Origin: Betaproteobacteria bacterium
GTDB lineage: Bacteria > Pseudomonadota > Gammaproteobacteria > Burkholderiales > Rhodocyclaceae
Length of the DNA: 57,300 bases
Direction: 5' to 3'
Assembly (NCBI GenBank): GCA_009780885.1
Contig: WQZF01000010.1
Coordinates: 1 to 57,300, forward strand
Of this stretch, positions 50,703 to 57,300 are shown in pieces. Below the pieces are notes generated by a model, which saw only the letters and a program-made list of their open reading frames with translations, was not told where the DNA came from and ran no database searches. The translations under genes and the position numbers were made by a program. Within the stretch, counting starts at the first letter, position 1. Every line of letters begins with the position of its first letter.

Positions 50703-52148
50703 TTATGAGACCCAGTTCCAGTTCGTGTCTTTCGCTAACATTCCGCTGATTGCCATCACCAGCGCGTCTACTTGATCGTCGTGCAGATGCCCGTCATCCG
50801 CCGAAAACGCCTCGCATTCGGCCTTGAAATCCGACACCCAGGGCGCGTTTTTCGGCAGCCGCACATAGCCGGACTCGATGTAGCCCAGCACGTCGCACAA
50901 GCGCGTGTACTTGTCCTTGCTCACCTTGACGCCGGTGACGGGAATCCTCGCGTCCCGCTGGATCTTCTGGATCAGGCCGGTTCCGCTTGCCGCGTCCTCG
51001 ATGTTCATCGACCGCAGCGGGGCGCTGGTTTTGTGGTCGTAGTCCTTGTGCTTCGCCCAGAAATCGGCGGCACGGCGCTCCAAATCCGGCGCTTCCCACT
51101 TGCCCCGCAGCAGGTCGAGCAGGTACAACCTGCCGTCGTCCCCGAGGCCGGCCAGCAGGAAAACGCTGTAATCGTTGTATTCCTTCGTCTTTTGTGCCGT
51201 ATCCGCGAAGATCGCGCGCGCCGTGATGCGAGGCAAGACTTCGACCTCGCCGAACCATTCCCCGCGAATCACATTGCCGCCGGCAACGGTCGGTCTCTGC
51301 TGGTACAGCGCCAGCCAATCCGATGAAGACATGACCGCCTTGCGCTTCATCAGGAATTCCAGCGATTTGTGCTCTGGAAAAAGCGCCTCGCCCGCTTTCC
51401 GGTGCGGTTCGTCTTCCTCGGCAATCGCCGGGTAACTCAACACCTTCAAGCCAGGGTAATGCTCGATCAGCCGCCCGATGGGATCGTCGACATGCCAGCG
51501 CGTCAGAATCGCCAGAAAGGCCGCGTGCTCGGAAAAACGGGTGAAAAAATCGTTGGTGAACCACTCCCATGCCGCCTCCCGGATCGCTTCGGAGTTCGCG
51601 TCCGCGCGTCCGCGAATAGGATCATCAATAATGCCGATATCCAGGGATTCCCCGGTAATCGAGCCTCGCACGGTCGTATTTCGGAAAAAGCCCTCGTGCT
51701 CGACGTATTCCAGAATCTCCCGGTTGCGCAGGCGCTGCCCCGAAATCGTGACAACATTCGACGTGTTGATCCGGGTATTTGGAAAAATCTCGCGGTAAAT
51801 CCCGGAATCGTACAACCGCTGCAAGCGCAGGTTGGCGCGGATGCCCAGACGTTCAGAGAAGGAGGTGTAGATCGTTCGGCAATCTGGATTCTGTCCGGAC
51901 AGCCAGGCAACGAAGTCGATGATCTGAACCGATTTTCCGTGCTGCGGCGGCGCCTGGATGACCAGCATGGGGCGCTTGCCCGCCTGGAAATCCTCGGTGA
52001 AGGCTTGCAATTCAGCGGCAATCTCTTCCTGCCACCATCCCCAGATCATCTTGGGATTGACGATCTGCCTGAAACTCAGAAAGCACTTTCGCGCCTGTCT
52101 TAGCCGTCTCTCCCAGAGCAGTTCGCGCCGTTCACGATTCGATCCCAT
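50703..52148 (-). CDS. Phage terminase large subunit
   Basis: This is the packaging ATPase-nuclease. The ATPase P-loop region is VIQAPPQHGKSVQIIDF (about residues 63-80), and the Walker B-like DIGIIDDPIRGRADAN lies near 172. The nuclease domain (about 300-470) has RAIFADTAQKTKEYNDYSVFLLAG and ends with HDDQVDALVMAISG, the metal-binding aspartates being in FADTA and DDQVDA. Length is 481 aa, complete. The start overlaps the small-subunit gene by 17 nt. Confidence 0.93.
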   Translation of the reverse strand: MGSNRERRELLWERRLRQARKCFLSFRQIVNPKMIWGWWQEEIAAELQAFTEDFQAGKRPMLVIQAPPQHGKSVQIIDFVAWLSGQNPDCRTIYTSFSERLGIRANLRLQRLYDSGIYREIFPNTRINTSNVVTISGQRLRNREILEYVEHEGFFRNTTVRGSITGESLDIGIIDDPIRGRADANSEAIREAAWEWFTNDFFTRFSEHAAFLAILTRWHVDDPIGRLIEHYPGLKVLSYPAIAEEDEPHRKAGEALFPEHKSLEFLMKRKAVMSSSDWLALYQQRPTVAGGNVIRGEWFGEVEVLPRITARAIFADTAQKTKEYNDYSVFLLAGLGDDGRLYLLDLLRGKWEAPDLERRAADFWAKHKDYDHKTSAPLRSMNIEDAASGTGLIQKIQRDARIPVTGVKVSKDKYTRLCDVLGYIESGYVRLPKNAPWVSDFKAECEAFSADDGHLHDDQVDALVMAISGMLAKDTNWNWVS

Positions 52149-52458
52149 ACTTTTTCAGTTTGGCTTCCAGTTCCTCGTCCGTGAGCTCGGACACTGGCTT
52201 CCAGGGATTGACGCTACCTTCCAGCGTGACATGCTGATTCTCACTGGGTTTTCCATGCGCCCGGTCGAGAATCCCGTTGGCGGCGGCGACTCTTGCGGAA
52301 TGTGGCGCGCTCGAATCCTTCATGATCTCCAGAAGGGCGCAGATCGCCTCTTCCGTATGGCGCCCCGCGATGCTTCGGAGACTGGCCGTTGCCTTGTTGG
52401 GCGTACCGGCTTTTCTGCCGCCGGTCTTTGGGACGCCGGGTTTTCTTCCCCCTGCCAT
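52132..52458 (-). CDS. Phage terminase small subunit-like protein
   Basis: The 108-residue protein begins with a Gly/Lys/Pro-rich basic start (MAGGRKPGVPKTGGRKAGTPN) and continues with helices EEAICALLEIMKDSSAPHSARVAAANGILDRAHG and an acidic end ELTDEELEAKLKKYG. This DNA-binding small protein before TerL is the usual initiator of packaging. It is the first gene of the surviving phage operon. Confidence 0.75.
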   Translation of the reverse strand: MAGGRKPGVPKTGGRKAGTPNKATASLRSIAGRHTEEAICALLEIMKDSSAPHSARVAAANGILDRAHGKPSENQHVTLEGSVNPWKPVSELTDEELEAKLKKYGIES

Positions 52459-52509
52459 GATTTTCTATTCCAATCTACTTTAGAAACGGTTTTGGCGTTC
52501 CGTGAACGC

Positions 52510-52535
52510 AAAAAACCCGCGACGGGCGCGGGTTT
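52510..52535 (-). terminator. Terminator upstream of the phage operon
   Basis: On the minus strand the stem AAACCCGCG/CGCGGGTTT with loop CCCGT continues into TTTTTTG. It would stop transcription entering from the HNH side. The rest of the TerS-brnT gap (52459-52676) shows no gene. Confidence 0.8.
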
Positions 52536-52676
52536 CGGGGTGTTGTGCTACGTCCTGAGACGCAACTACAAACAGTCTAGCAGGTTTTTACCAAAAATCC
52601 GAAGTGAAGTCAAGCGGTTTTTGTGAAAAGAAAAATTTTCTAGGCGCTCGCCACCTATATTGCACCTGCAATTTAG

Positions 52677-52705
52677 TTGACTTTCCGGTAAAATGCAGCT
52701 ACAAT
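52677..52705 (+). promoter_or_regulatory. Predicted sigma-70 promoter of brnTA
   Basis: TTGACT and TACAAT are separated by 17 bp. The -10 ends 9 nt before the brnT ATG, so the transcript would have almost no leader. Confidence 0.75.
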
Positions 52706-52714
52706 TAGATCATC

Positions 52715-52987
52715 ATGATTACCTACGACGAAGACAAGCGGCGAGCCAATCTCAGAAAACACGGTCTGGATTTTGCTGGTGCCGACACGATCTTCGATCA
52801 TCCGGTCGTCAGTGTTGAAGACGACCGGGAATCCTACGGAGAGAAACGGATCAATGTGCTCGGCTTCCTTGATGGGGAAATCGTTTTCCTGACCTACACA
52901 GAACGCGGCGAAGATTTCCGCGCCATCAGCTTGCGAAAGGCAACACGACATGAAATCAGACACTACGCAAAAAGCATTTCCTGCTAA
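52715..52987 (+). CDS. brnT: BrnT-family RNase toxin
   Basis: The 90-residue protein starts MITYDEDKRRANLRKHGLDF, the standard BrnT opening, then ADTIFDHPVVSVEDDRESYGEKR and RAISLRKATRHEIRHY. This is a RelE-like fold that cleaves mRNA. It overlaps brnA by 38 nt. There is no clear ribosome-binding site before the ATG, in keeping with a very short leader. Confidence 0.93.
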   Translation: MITYDEDKRRANLRKHGLDFAGADTIFDHPVVSVEDDRESYGEKRINVLGFLDGEIVFLTYTERGEDFRAISLRKATRHEIRHYAKSISC

Positions 52988-53309
52988 TCCTGAGGAATGG
53001 GAGCGCATCGTAGCCAATGCGCCTGAAACCGTCGATGATCCGGATTGCCCGTATGACCCGAACGATGCGGCGGCTGTAGAGGCATACTGGAGCCACCCGG
53101 ATGTGATCGTCAGTCACTCCCTCGCCGAATTCGAGGCGAATATGGCGGAGCGCAGAAAGCGCGGGCCGAACAAGCGCCCGAAGAAGGAGCAGGTTTCGAT
53201 CAGGTACAGCCCGGAAGTGTTGGCGGCTTTTCGCGCGACGGGGCGCGGCTGGCAGGCACGCATGGACGAGGCGCTGCAAGAATGGCTCAAGGGGCAGCGG
53301 ACGGCCTGA
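52950..53309 (+). CDS. brnA: BrnA-family antitoxin
   Basis: The 119-residue protein neutralises BrnT and likely represses the operon. An N-terminal acidic region (PEEWERIVANAPETVDDPDCPYDPNDA) leads to the ribbon-helix-helix segment at the C-terminus: KKEQVSIRYSPEVLAAFRATG, GWQARMDEALQEWL. Its 3' end overlaps the HNH gene on the other strand by about 23 nt. Confidence 0.93.
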   Translation: MKSDTTQKAFPANPEEWERIVANAPETVDDPDCPYDPNDAAAVEAYWSHPDVIVSHSLAEFEANMAERRKRGPNKRPKKEQVSIRYSPEVLAAFRATGRGWQARMDEALQEWLKGQRTA

Positions 53310-53598
53310 TTTTCTTCCCCCGGCATGCCTTCACGTCTTTCTTCGTCTTCGTCTTCGCCTTGTGTGCGCTGGCGGACAGCCACTGCATGTTCTGTGGCCG
53401 ATCCGCACCGCCCGCGCAGAGTGGGACGATGTGATCTACCTCGTAGCCAGGGCATTTCCCTTTCGTCTTGCCGGTAGCGGGGCAGGGATGGTGCTGGCGG
53501 AATTCTGCTTTGGCCTTGGCGCTGGGATGCTGCGCGGCAGCAGCGACAGGGGCGGCGAGGAGAAGGGCCAGGGCGAAGGAGATGGCAGCTCGGGGTAT
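53287..53598 (-). pseudogene. Secreted HNH-endonuclease gene with no usual start codon
   Basis: A minus-strand frame encodes a signal-peptide-like stretch (PRAAISFALALLLAAPVAAAA), then EFRQHHPCPATGKTKGKCPGYEV and DHIVPLCAGGADRPQNMQWLSA, ending KAKTKKD-like basic sequence. Cys-rich HHPCP...GKCPGYEVDHIVPL with RPQNMQW is typical of small secreted HNH nucleases common in phages and proteobacteria. The frame is intact from an upstream TAA to the stop. Where the initiator should stand (53598-53596) there is ATA before the PRAAIS codons, and no ATG, GTG or TTG precedes the signal peptide. It is probably inactivated by loss of the start, or starts unusually. Confidence 0.7.
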
Positions 53599-53622
53599 GC
53601 TTACTTATTCGATAAAAAATAC

Positions 53623-53651
53623 TTGGCAGAAATTTATCTATCAAGTAAAAT
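53623..53651 (+). promoter_or_regulatory. Predicted sigma-70 promoter of mqsRA
   Basis: TTGGCA and TAAAAT are separated by 17 bp. The -10 ends 6 nt before the mqsR ATG, implying a leaderless message. Confidence 0.65.
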
Positions 53652-53657
53652 TAAATT

Positions 53658-53960
53658 ATGGAAAAGAGGAAAGCACACTATAGCTTGGAGTATGTCAAGG
53701 CGATTGTGGCCCGCGAGGGGATTCAAGCTTTCACGACTACCACCCGTCAAGGATTCAGGGAAATGGGTTTGTCCAGAGCGGAAGCCTTGGCGGTCATCGC
53801 TTCTCTGTCCGCCGGAATGCTGTACAAATCCATGACCACGTTTTCCGATCATACCCTCTGGCAGGACGTGTATCACGCGCCCTGCCCAAACGGGAAAACT
53901 GCCTACATCAAAATCACGGTGCAAGAAGGATCCGTGGTCATTCAGTTCAAGGAGCAATGA
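53658..53960 (+). CDS. mqsR: MqsR-family mRNA interferase toxin
   Basis: The 100-residue protein (MEKRKAHYSLEYVKAIVAREG, then FREMGLSRAEALAVIASLSAGMLYKSMTTFSDHTLWQDVYH and GKTAYIKITVQEGSVVIQFKE) matches MqsR, a RelE-fold RNase that cleaves at GCU. Conserved K, Y and Q residues near residues 56-97 are present. The toxin gene precedes the antitoxin, as usual for mqsRA; mqsA starts 1 nt after the stop. Confidence 0.93.
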   Translation: MEKRKAHYSLEYVKAIVAREGIQAFTTTTRQGFREMGLSRAEALAVIASLSAGMLYKSMTTFSDHTLWQDVYHAPCPNGKTAYIKITVQEGSVVIQFKEQ

Positions 53961-53961
53961 A

Positions 53962-54384
53962 ATGAGCGCCAGAAAACCAAAGTACTGTCTCCAGTGCGAC
54001 GACGGAACTAAGCTGGAGCTTGGTGTCAGAGACGTGATCATCCGGGCAGGCCATGTAACCCGCGTCGTGCCGGAGATTGCTGGCTGGCATTGCCCTCAAT
54101 GCGGGGAAGTCGAGTTTGTCGACAAGGACAGTTCAGAGCGGCATATGGACGCGCTTGACGCGGCATGGGAAGAGGCCAGGGCGGCGGAATCCCTGCCGCT
54201 CAAGGCCATCCGCAAGCGCCTGGGATTGACGCAGGCGGAAGCGGGGCAGCTCTTCGGCGGGGGCGTTTCGGCCTTTTCAGGCTACGAGCGTGGGAGGGTG
54301 CAGCCGCACAAGTCGGTGGTCTTGTTGCTGCGGCTCTTGAACGATCACCCGGAACTGCTCAAGGAAGTGCGGAGGCATGCCTGA
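53962..54384 (+). CDS. mqsA: MqsA-family antitoxin and regulator
   Basis: The N-terminal zinc domain shows CLQC and CPQC (YCLQCDDGTK, WHCPQCGEV), which bind the toxin. The C-terminal XRE-type helix-turn-helix (about residues 70-135: AIRKRLGLTQAEAGQLFGGG, FSGYERGRVQP) binds the operator. Length is 140 aa. The protein represses mqsRA and, in other bacteria, stress regulators. The following 54385-54602 shows nothing beyond short uncertain frames. Confidence 0.93.
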   Translation: MSARKPKYCLQCDDGTKLELGVRDVIIRAGHVTRVVPEIAGWHCPQCGEVEFVDKDSSERHMDALDAAWEEARAAESLPLKAIRKRLGLTQAEAGQLFGGGVSAFSGYERGRVQPHKSVVLLLRLLNDHPELLKEVRRHA

Positions 54385-54602
54385 GGGCAGGGTCAGCAAC
54401 AGAGGATGAAATTCGAGTCATTTTCATGCGAGGAGCAGAACGCCATGAAAGAGAAAGTTATTTTGCCAGCCTTTGGGCAGAAGAAGCTTCGCATGAATGT
54501 TTATTGCCCCGGCGTTTTTGGCATCTCATGATGTATGGGTTGCGCAGAGGTAGTGTTCTGCCGCCTGTTTATTGTGGGCGGCAAGCAAGCAGCGCCATTG
54601 GT

Positions 54603-55988
54603 CTACTTCAAAAGTGTTTCGCGCTCCTGGGTTTGATAGCGGCGCAAAATGTCGTAAAAGACGCGGACGTTTTCTGTCATCACCACCGCCTCGCCGCCGC
54701 GCGCGCGGCCTGCTTTCAGGCGCTGGTAATATTGTGGGCGCGAAAGGAGCGGTAGTACGGCTTTCATCTCGTACCAGGAGTCCGCATCCTTGTTCAGGCT
54801 TTTTGCAATGCTGCGCCCACCGTTCATGTGGCCCATGCCAAGATTGTAAGCGGCGACGGCCATCCAGGTACGGTCAGGCTCCGGCACGGAATCGGGTAGG
54901 GATTGGCGCAGACTGGCGAGGTATTCCGATCCGGCATGGATACTCTGCTTCGGGTCGAGGCGATTGGTGACGCCCATGTGGTCGGCGGTATCGCCGGTCA
55001 GCATCATCATTCCGCGCACACCGGTATAACTTGTCGCCAACGGATTCCAGTGCGACTCCTGATAGGCAAGTGCAGCCAGAAGGCGCCAGTCGATTCCCGT
55101 TTTCGCCTGGGCTTCCCGGAACATGTCTCGGTACTGCGGCAATACAGTGCGCATCCGCCGGATCATCTCCGATACGTCGACCGGACGCAGACGGCGGACA
55201 TGTCCGAAATAACGATCCTTCAGTCGTTCCAGCGTACCGTCTTCGGCGATGCGCGCAAAGAAGGATTCCACTTGCGCACGCAATTCCGTATCGCCTGCGG
55301 GAAGCAGCCAGACGACCGGCATTTCTTCGCCCATGCTCAGGGTGCCTTGCAGATTCGGGAAAAAATTGGTTGCAATGTCGAGTACGGCGCTGTCGACCAG
55401 CGCCAGTTCGATTTTCTGTTCGGCGATATCTTCAAGCAAATCAAGTTCCAACCCCTGGTCCCATTCGACGACGCGCATTCCGGGAATCTGTTTCTGCATT
55501 TCGCGCAACACCTGTGCCTGGCGCGAACGGGCGATGGCATAAACGGTTTTGCCGGAAAGCTGTGACTCTTCGATGATCGGAAGCGAAATTTCGTGCTGGA
55601 CGATGATATTTTCGCTGTACGCGTAGGGAGGCCCGTTTGCCAGAGCCGGATTCCCGTTCGGCGAAAGCCAGGCAGCCCCAAGCCTTTTCTCTCCAGGAGG
55701 GGCTGGTTTTCTGAGCCGGACAGTAATGTCGTCATTGTGCGCGAGCACCTTGAAAACGGCCTCCTTCCCGATTTCCGCAGCAAACAGTTGCACCAGATCG
55801 TGCTCGAAGCCGTTGGCAGTCGAGATTTCCTCTACCCCATAGACGGTAGGACCTTCGCGCGTGAACACCAGAAATTCGTTTTTTCCGACTTCCGAAGGGG
55901 GGGACGGAGGCGATCCGCTGTTGCAGGCGACAAGCAGAAAGGCGCCCAGAAGGAGCGAGCAGCACTTTTTACCGATCCCGGCGATCAT
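54603..55988 (-). CDS. mltF: Membrane-bound lytic murein transglycosylase F
   Basis: MltF cleaves peptidoglycan glycan strands to 1,6-anhydro products at the inner face of the outer membrane. ATG at 55988 gives 461 residues. The N-terminal signal has the lipobox LVAC (Cys about 22), so this copy is a lipoprotein. A solute-binding-protein-like domain (about 40-265) is the regulatory part. The SLT catalytic domain follows, with the Glu in ALAYQESHWNPLATSYTGVRGMM (about 310) and VAAYNLGMGHMNGGRSIA. The start codon sits within the predicted promoter of the divergent tRNA-Ser. Confidence 0.93.
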   Translation of the reverse strand: MIAGIGKKCCSLLLGAFLLVACNSGSPPSPPSEVGKNEFLVFTREGPTVYGVEEISTANGFEHDLVQLFAAEIGKEAVFKVLAHNDDITVRLRKPAPPGEKRLGAAWLSPNGNPALANGPPYAYSENIIVQHEISLPIIEESQLSGKTVYAIARSRQAQVLREMQKQIPGMRVVEWDQGLELDLLEDIAEQKIELALVDSAVLDIATNFFPNLQGTLSMGEEMPVVWLLPAGDTELRAQVESFFARIAEDGTLERLKDRYFGHVRRLRPVDVSEMIRRMRTVLPQYRDMFREAQAKTGIDWRLLAALAYQESHWNPLATSYTGVRGMMMLTGDTADHMGVTNRLDPKQSIHAGSEYLASLRQSLPDSVPEPDRTWMAVAAYNLGMGHMNGGRSIAKSLNKDADSWYEMKAVLPLLSRPQYYQRLKAGRARGGEAVVMTENVRVFYDILRRYQTQERETLLK

Positions 55989-55996
55989 GCTACAAT
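55968..55996 (+). promoter_or_regulatory. Predicted promoter of tRNA-Ser
   Basis: TTTACC and TACAAT with a 17-bp spacer; the -10 ends 12 nt before the mature tRNA 5' end. Confidence 0.65.
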
Positions 55997-56008
55997 CGCG
56001 CCCTTTCC

Positions 56009-56101
56009 GGAGAGGTACCGAAGTGGTCATAACGGCGCCGACTCGAAATCGGATGGTCGGTTAATCCCGGCACGCGGGTTCGAATCCCGCCCTCTCCGCC
56101 A
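56009..56101 (+). tRNA. tRNA-Ser (anticodon CGA)
   Basis: The acceptor stem GGAGAGG/CCTCTCC is followed by G and an encoded CCA. The anticodon loop is ACTCGAAAT, reading UCG. A long variable arm (GGTCGGTTAATCCCGGCA region) and the T-arm GGGTTCGAATCCC confirm a serine tRNA. A weak GC hairpin with a T run follows at about 56117-56140. Confidence 0.97.
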
Positions 56102-56462
56102 AAGACAACAAACCCACGGGCCAAGGCGGCCTGTTTTTACGATAAGACGGCGTTTGAGCGCCGCCGCGTATTGTTTCCCGTTGCAGTCCCGCAGAACTTT
56201 CCCTGGTTTCCATGTACGGCTCCCTCGTGTCGAGAAGGAATCGTACCCTTTTTTGCTTCGCGGTACACTTGGGAATGATCAATCAACCTGCCAGGAAAAC
56301 CTGCAAGGCCCGATCTGTATGGCAACAAGGAAGGCGCTATGATTAAAGGCGCTGGCAGTGCGCGCAGTGTTGGGCGGATCACGGTTTTTTTACAAACCAA
56401 ACCCCGGCTTTGCCGAAGGTGTTCGGTTACCGGGAAATATTGTTTTCGGGGGGCGCGTGGTG
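56102..56462. other. Intergenic stretch with no supported gene
   Basis: Apart from a weak GGCC/GGCC hairpin followed by TTTTT just after the tRNA, which may be its terminator, I see no coding pattern. Short frames on both strands lack ribosome-binding sites and family features. Confidence 0.5.
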
Positions 56463-56810
56463 ATGCGATTGTCTGTTCCTGCTATTTCAATAGCTCTTTT
56501 GCTCTTCTCCAATATTTTCATGACAGTTGCCTGGTACGGGCATCTGAAATTCCCGACCGCTTCTTTGTGGCGCGTCATTGCCATAAGCTGGGGCATCGCG
56601 TTTTTCGAATACTGCCTTCAAATTCCTGCCAATAGATATGGATACGGATATTTCAACGCCGCAGAGCTGAAAACCATCCAGGAAGTGCTTTCCTTGACCG
56701 TGTTCATGGCCTTCTCCGTGTTCTATCTGGGGGAGTCGCTGAAATGGAATCATGTATTCGGCTTTGCCTTGATTGCGCTTGCGGCCTTTGTCATCTTTCA
56801 TAAATGGTGA
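56463..56810 (+). CDS. DUF486-family membrane protein
   Basis: The 115-residue product from ATG 56463 has four hydrophobic segments in the small-multidrug-transporter-like DUF486 pattern: SIALLLFSNIFMTVAWYGHLK, AISWGIAFFEYCLQIPANRYGY, LKTIQEVLSLTVFMAFSVFYLGE, FGFALIALAAFVIFHKW. IPANRYGYGYF and FMxxAWYGHLKF are family signatures. The transported substrate, if any, is unknown. The frame is open further upstream but without homologous sequence. Confidence 0.88.
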   Translation: MRLSVPAISIALLLFSNIFMTVAWYGHLKFPTASLWRVIAISWGIAFFEYCLQIPANRYGYGYFNAAELKTIQEVLSLTVFMAFSVFYLGESLKWNHVFGFALIALAAFVIFHKW

Positions 56811-56934
56811 GCATCTGTCGGGCGAGGAGCTCCGCCATTGGTGGCCGGGGCAGCGAGGCACGAACTCGACTGGCGCCGAAGGTGTCCAAAATTGTGACGA
56901 GAAAGCCCCAAACTTCGGGTTGGGGCGATTCACA
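56808..56934 (-). repeat. Diverged, inverted copy of the ~155-bp repeat (copy 3)
   Basis: Read on the minus strand, the blocks TGAATCGCCCCAACCCGAAG, GCGCC, CCAATGGCGGAGC and GACAGATG line up in order with copy 1 (GAGTCACCCCAACCTGAAG..., GGCGCC, CCGCCATGAATGGCGG, GACAGGTG). The GGGGCGGGTTTGAAACCCGCCCC hairpin is missing. It lies between the DUF486 gene and the initiator-tRNA promoter. Confidence 0.7.
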
Positions 56935-56991
56935 GCAGGGAAAATTACGTGTGCAGAAGTGGGCAAATTAAAAGCTCTCTGCACACAGGTG

Positions 56992-57021
56992 TTGACGTAC
57001 CTGGAAAAACACTGATAGAAT
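56992..57021 (+). promoter_or_regulatory. Predicted promoter of initiator tRNA / rRNA operon
   Basis: TTGACG and TAGAAT are separated by 18 bp; the -10 ends 13 nt before the tRNA. Confidence 0.75.
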
Positions 57022-57034
57022 CTCATCTCTTTGG

Positions 57035-57111
57035 CGCGGGGTGGAGCAGTTTGGCAGCTCGTCGGGCTCATAACCCGAAGGTCACAGGTTCAAATCCTGT
57101 CCCCGCAACCA
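57035..57111 (+). tRNA. Initiator tRNA-Met (anticodon CAT)
   Basis: The acceptor starts CGCGGGG and ends CCCCGCA-ACCA, so position 1 C is opposite A72, unpaired, as in initiators. The anticodon stem GGGCTCATAACCC has the three G-C pairs that mark initiators. The T-arm is AGGTTCAAATCCT and CCA is encoded. Confidence 0.97.
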
Positions 57112-57300
57112 GTTCTTTAACACATTAGGATATTTGACAGGTGTGGGTGCTTGGTCTTTTGGTAGTCTGGCTTTTGGGCTGGGCTGATAGAAGATTGAAG
57201 TACTCGCATTTGAAGTATGAAAGCGGGTCTGGGTCTGGGGACGTGAGTTTCTGGATTTTAGATTTGTTTTCACGTCAAGCGAGAGTTTTAGGATTTGAAC
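57112..57300 (+). promoter_or_regulatory. Probable 16S rRNA operon leader with boxA-like sequence
   Basis: Right after the tRNA comes GTTCTTTAACACATT, close to rRNA boxA (TGCTCTTTAACA), then GGTGTGGGTGCTTGG, like the boxC-type element of proteobacterial leaders. The window ends in TTAGGATTTGAAC, the kind of sequence that directly precedes the AGAGTTTGATC start of mature 16S. No coding frame is convincing. The rRNA itself is outside the window, so this is inference. Confidence 0.7.

Larger units (their letters stand above)
36831..53598 (-). mobile_element. Defective myovirus-like prophage (packaging, head and tail module only)
   Basis: A nearly continuous minus-strand operon runs TerS, TerL, portal, MuF, protease/scaffold, cement, major capsid, connectors, sheath, tube, chaperone, tape measure and truncated Dit-like gene. 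The left border is sharp, at the truncated gene ending at 36831. The right border is uncertain: the core ends at TerS (52458), and the HNH gene to 53598 may belong to it, with brnTA between. No integrase, repressor, replication, lysis, tail-fibre or late baseplate genes are seen, so it should not make infectious particles alone. No direct-repeat attachment sites could be identified. Confidence 0.85.

Noticed and set aside
56009-56101. tRNA-Ser as the prophage attachment site
   Set aside because: No duplicated tRNA 3' end was found near 36.8 kb, and mltF and the toxin-antitoxin genes lie between.

Overview
The window looks like a chromosomal segment of a GC-rich betaproteobacterium. This is inferred from the lnt-corC-ybeY-phoH-miaB cluster, the TPR-lolB-ispE order, a dihydrolipoyl dehydrogenase with its own N-terminal lipoyl domain, a one-piece tmRNA with tag ANDERFVLAA, and a prfB gene with the programmed +1 frameshift. 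I cannot name the genus. Several dispersed repeat families sit between genes.

Layout. The left edge cuts an IS630-like transposase. 0.36-6.9 kb is a minus-strand run: lnt, corC, ybeY, phoH with an antitoxin-like gene coupled in front of it, miaB, and an unknown gene. 7.1-10.7 kb (plus) carries a TPR protein, lolB and ispE. 10.8-16.3 kb holds a DUF4124/glutaredoxin protein, prlC, a UbiA-family prenyltransferase, a CPBP protease and ppa. 16.7-18.6 kb has ubiG, gph and tmRNA (ssrA), followed by an orphan ribbon-helix-helix antitoxin and hicAB. An AMACR-like CoA racemase and prfB follow. 22.9-29.5 kb is aceE-aceF-lpdA-hslO, and 29.7-33.4 kb is fixABCX, which feeds electrons from an ETF to quinone and a ferredoxin. 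A beta-propeller protein, a metallophosphoesterase and a small membrane protein lead up to the prophage.

36.8-52.5 kb (minus) is a defective, myovirus-like prophage reduced to its DNA-packaging, head and tail module: TerS, TerL, portal, a MuF head protein, protease/scaffold, cement protein, capsid, connectors, sheath, tube, a frameshifted tail chaperone, tape measure, and a truncated baseplate-hub (Dit-like) gene. No integrase, repressor, lysis, fibre or late baseplate genes are visible. Two cargo features stand out. The first is a MuF protein with a C-terminal JAB/JAMM-like domain, directly followed by two tandem paralogous small acidic proteins, an arrangement like a polymorphic toxin with duplicated immunity genes. 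The second is an opposite-strand, AT-rich gene with its own promoter that encodes a secreted triple-repeat peptide.

52.7-54.4 kb carries two further toxin-antitoxin pairs (brnTA, mqsRA) around an HNH-endonuclease gene with no normal start codon. The right end has mltF, tRNA-Ser(CGA), a DUF486 membrane protein, initiator tRNA-Met and what appears to be the leader of an rRNA operon; the window seems to stop just before 16S rRNA.

The most unusual items are the MuF-JAB/small-paralogue cassette, the secreted repeat protein, a family of four ~70-79 bp AT-rich palindromes with compensatory changes, an Hsp33 that has lost three of its four zinc cysteines, and the antitoxin gene coupled to phoH. All functions are read from sequence only; no database search was run.
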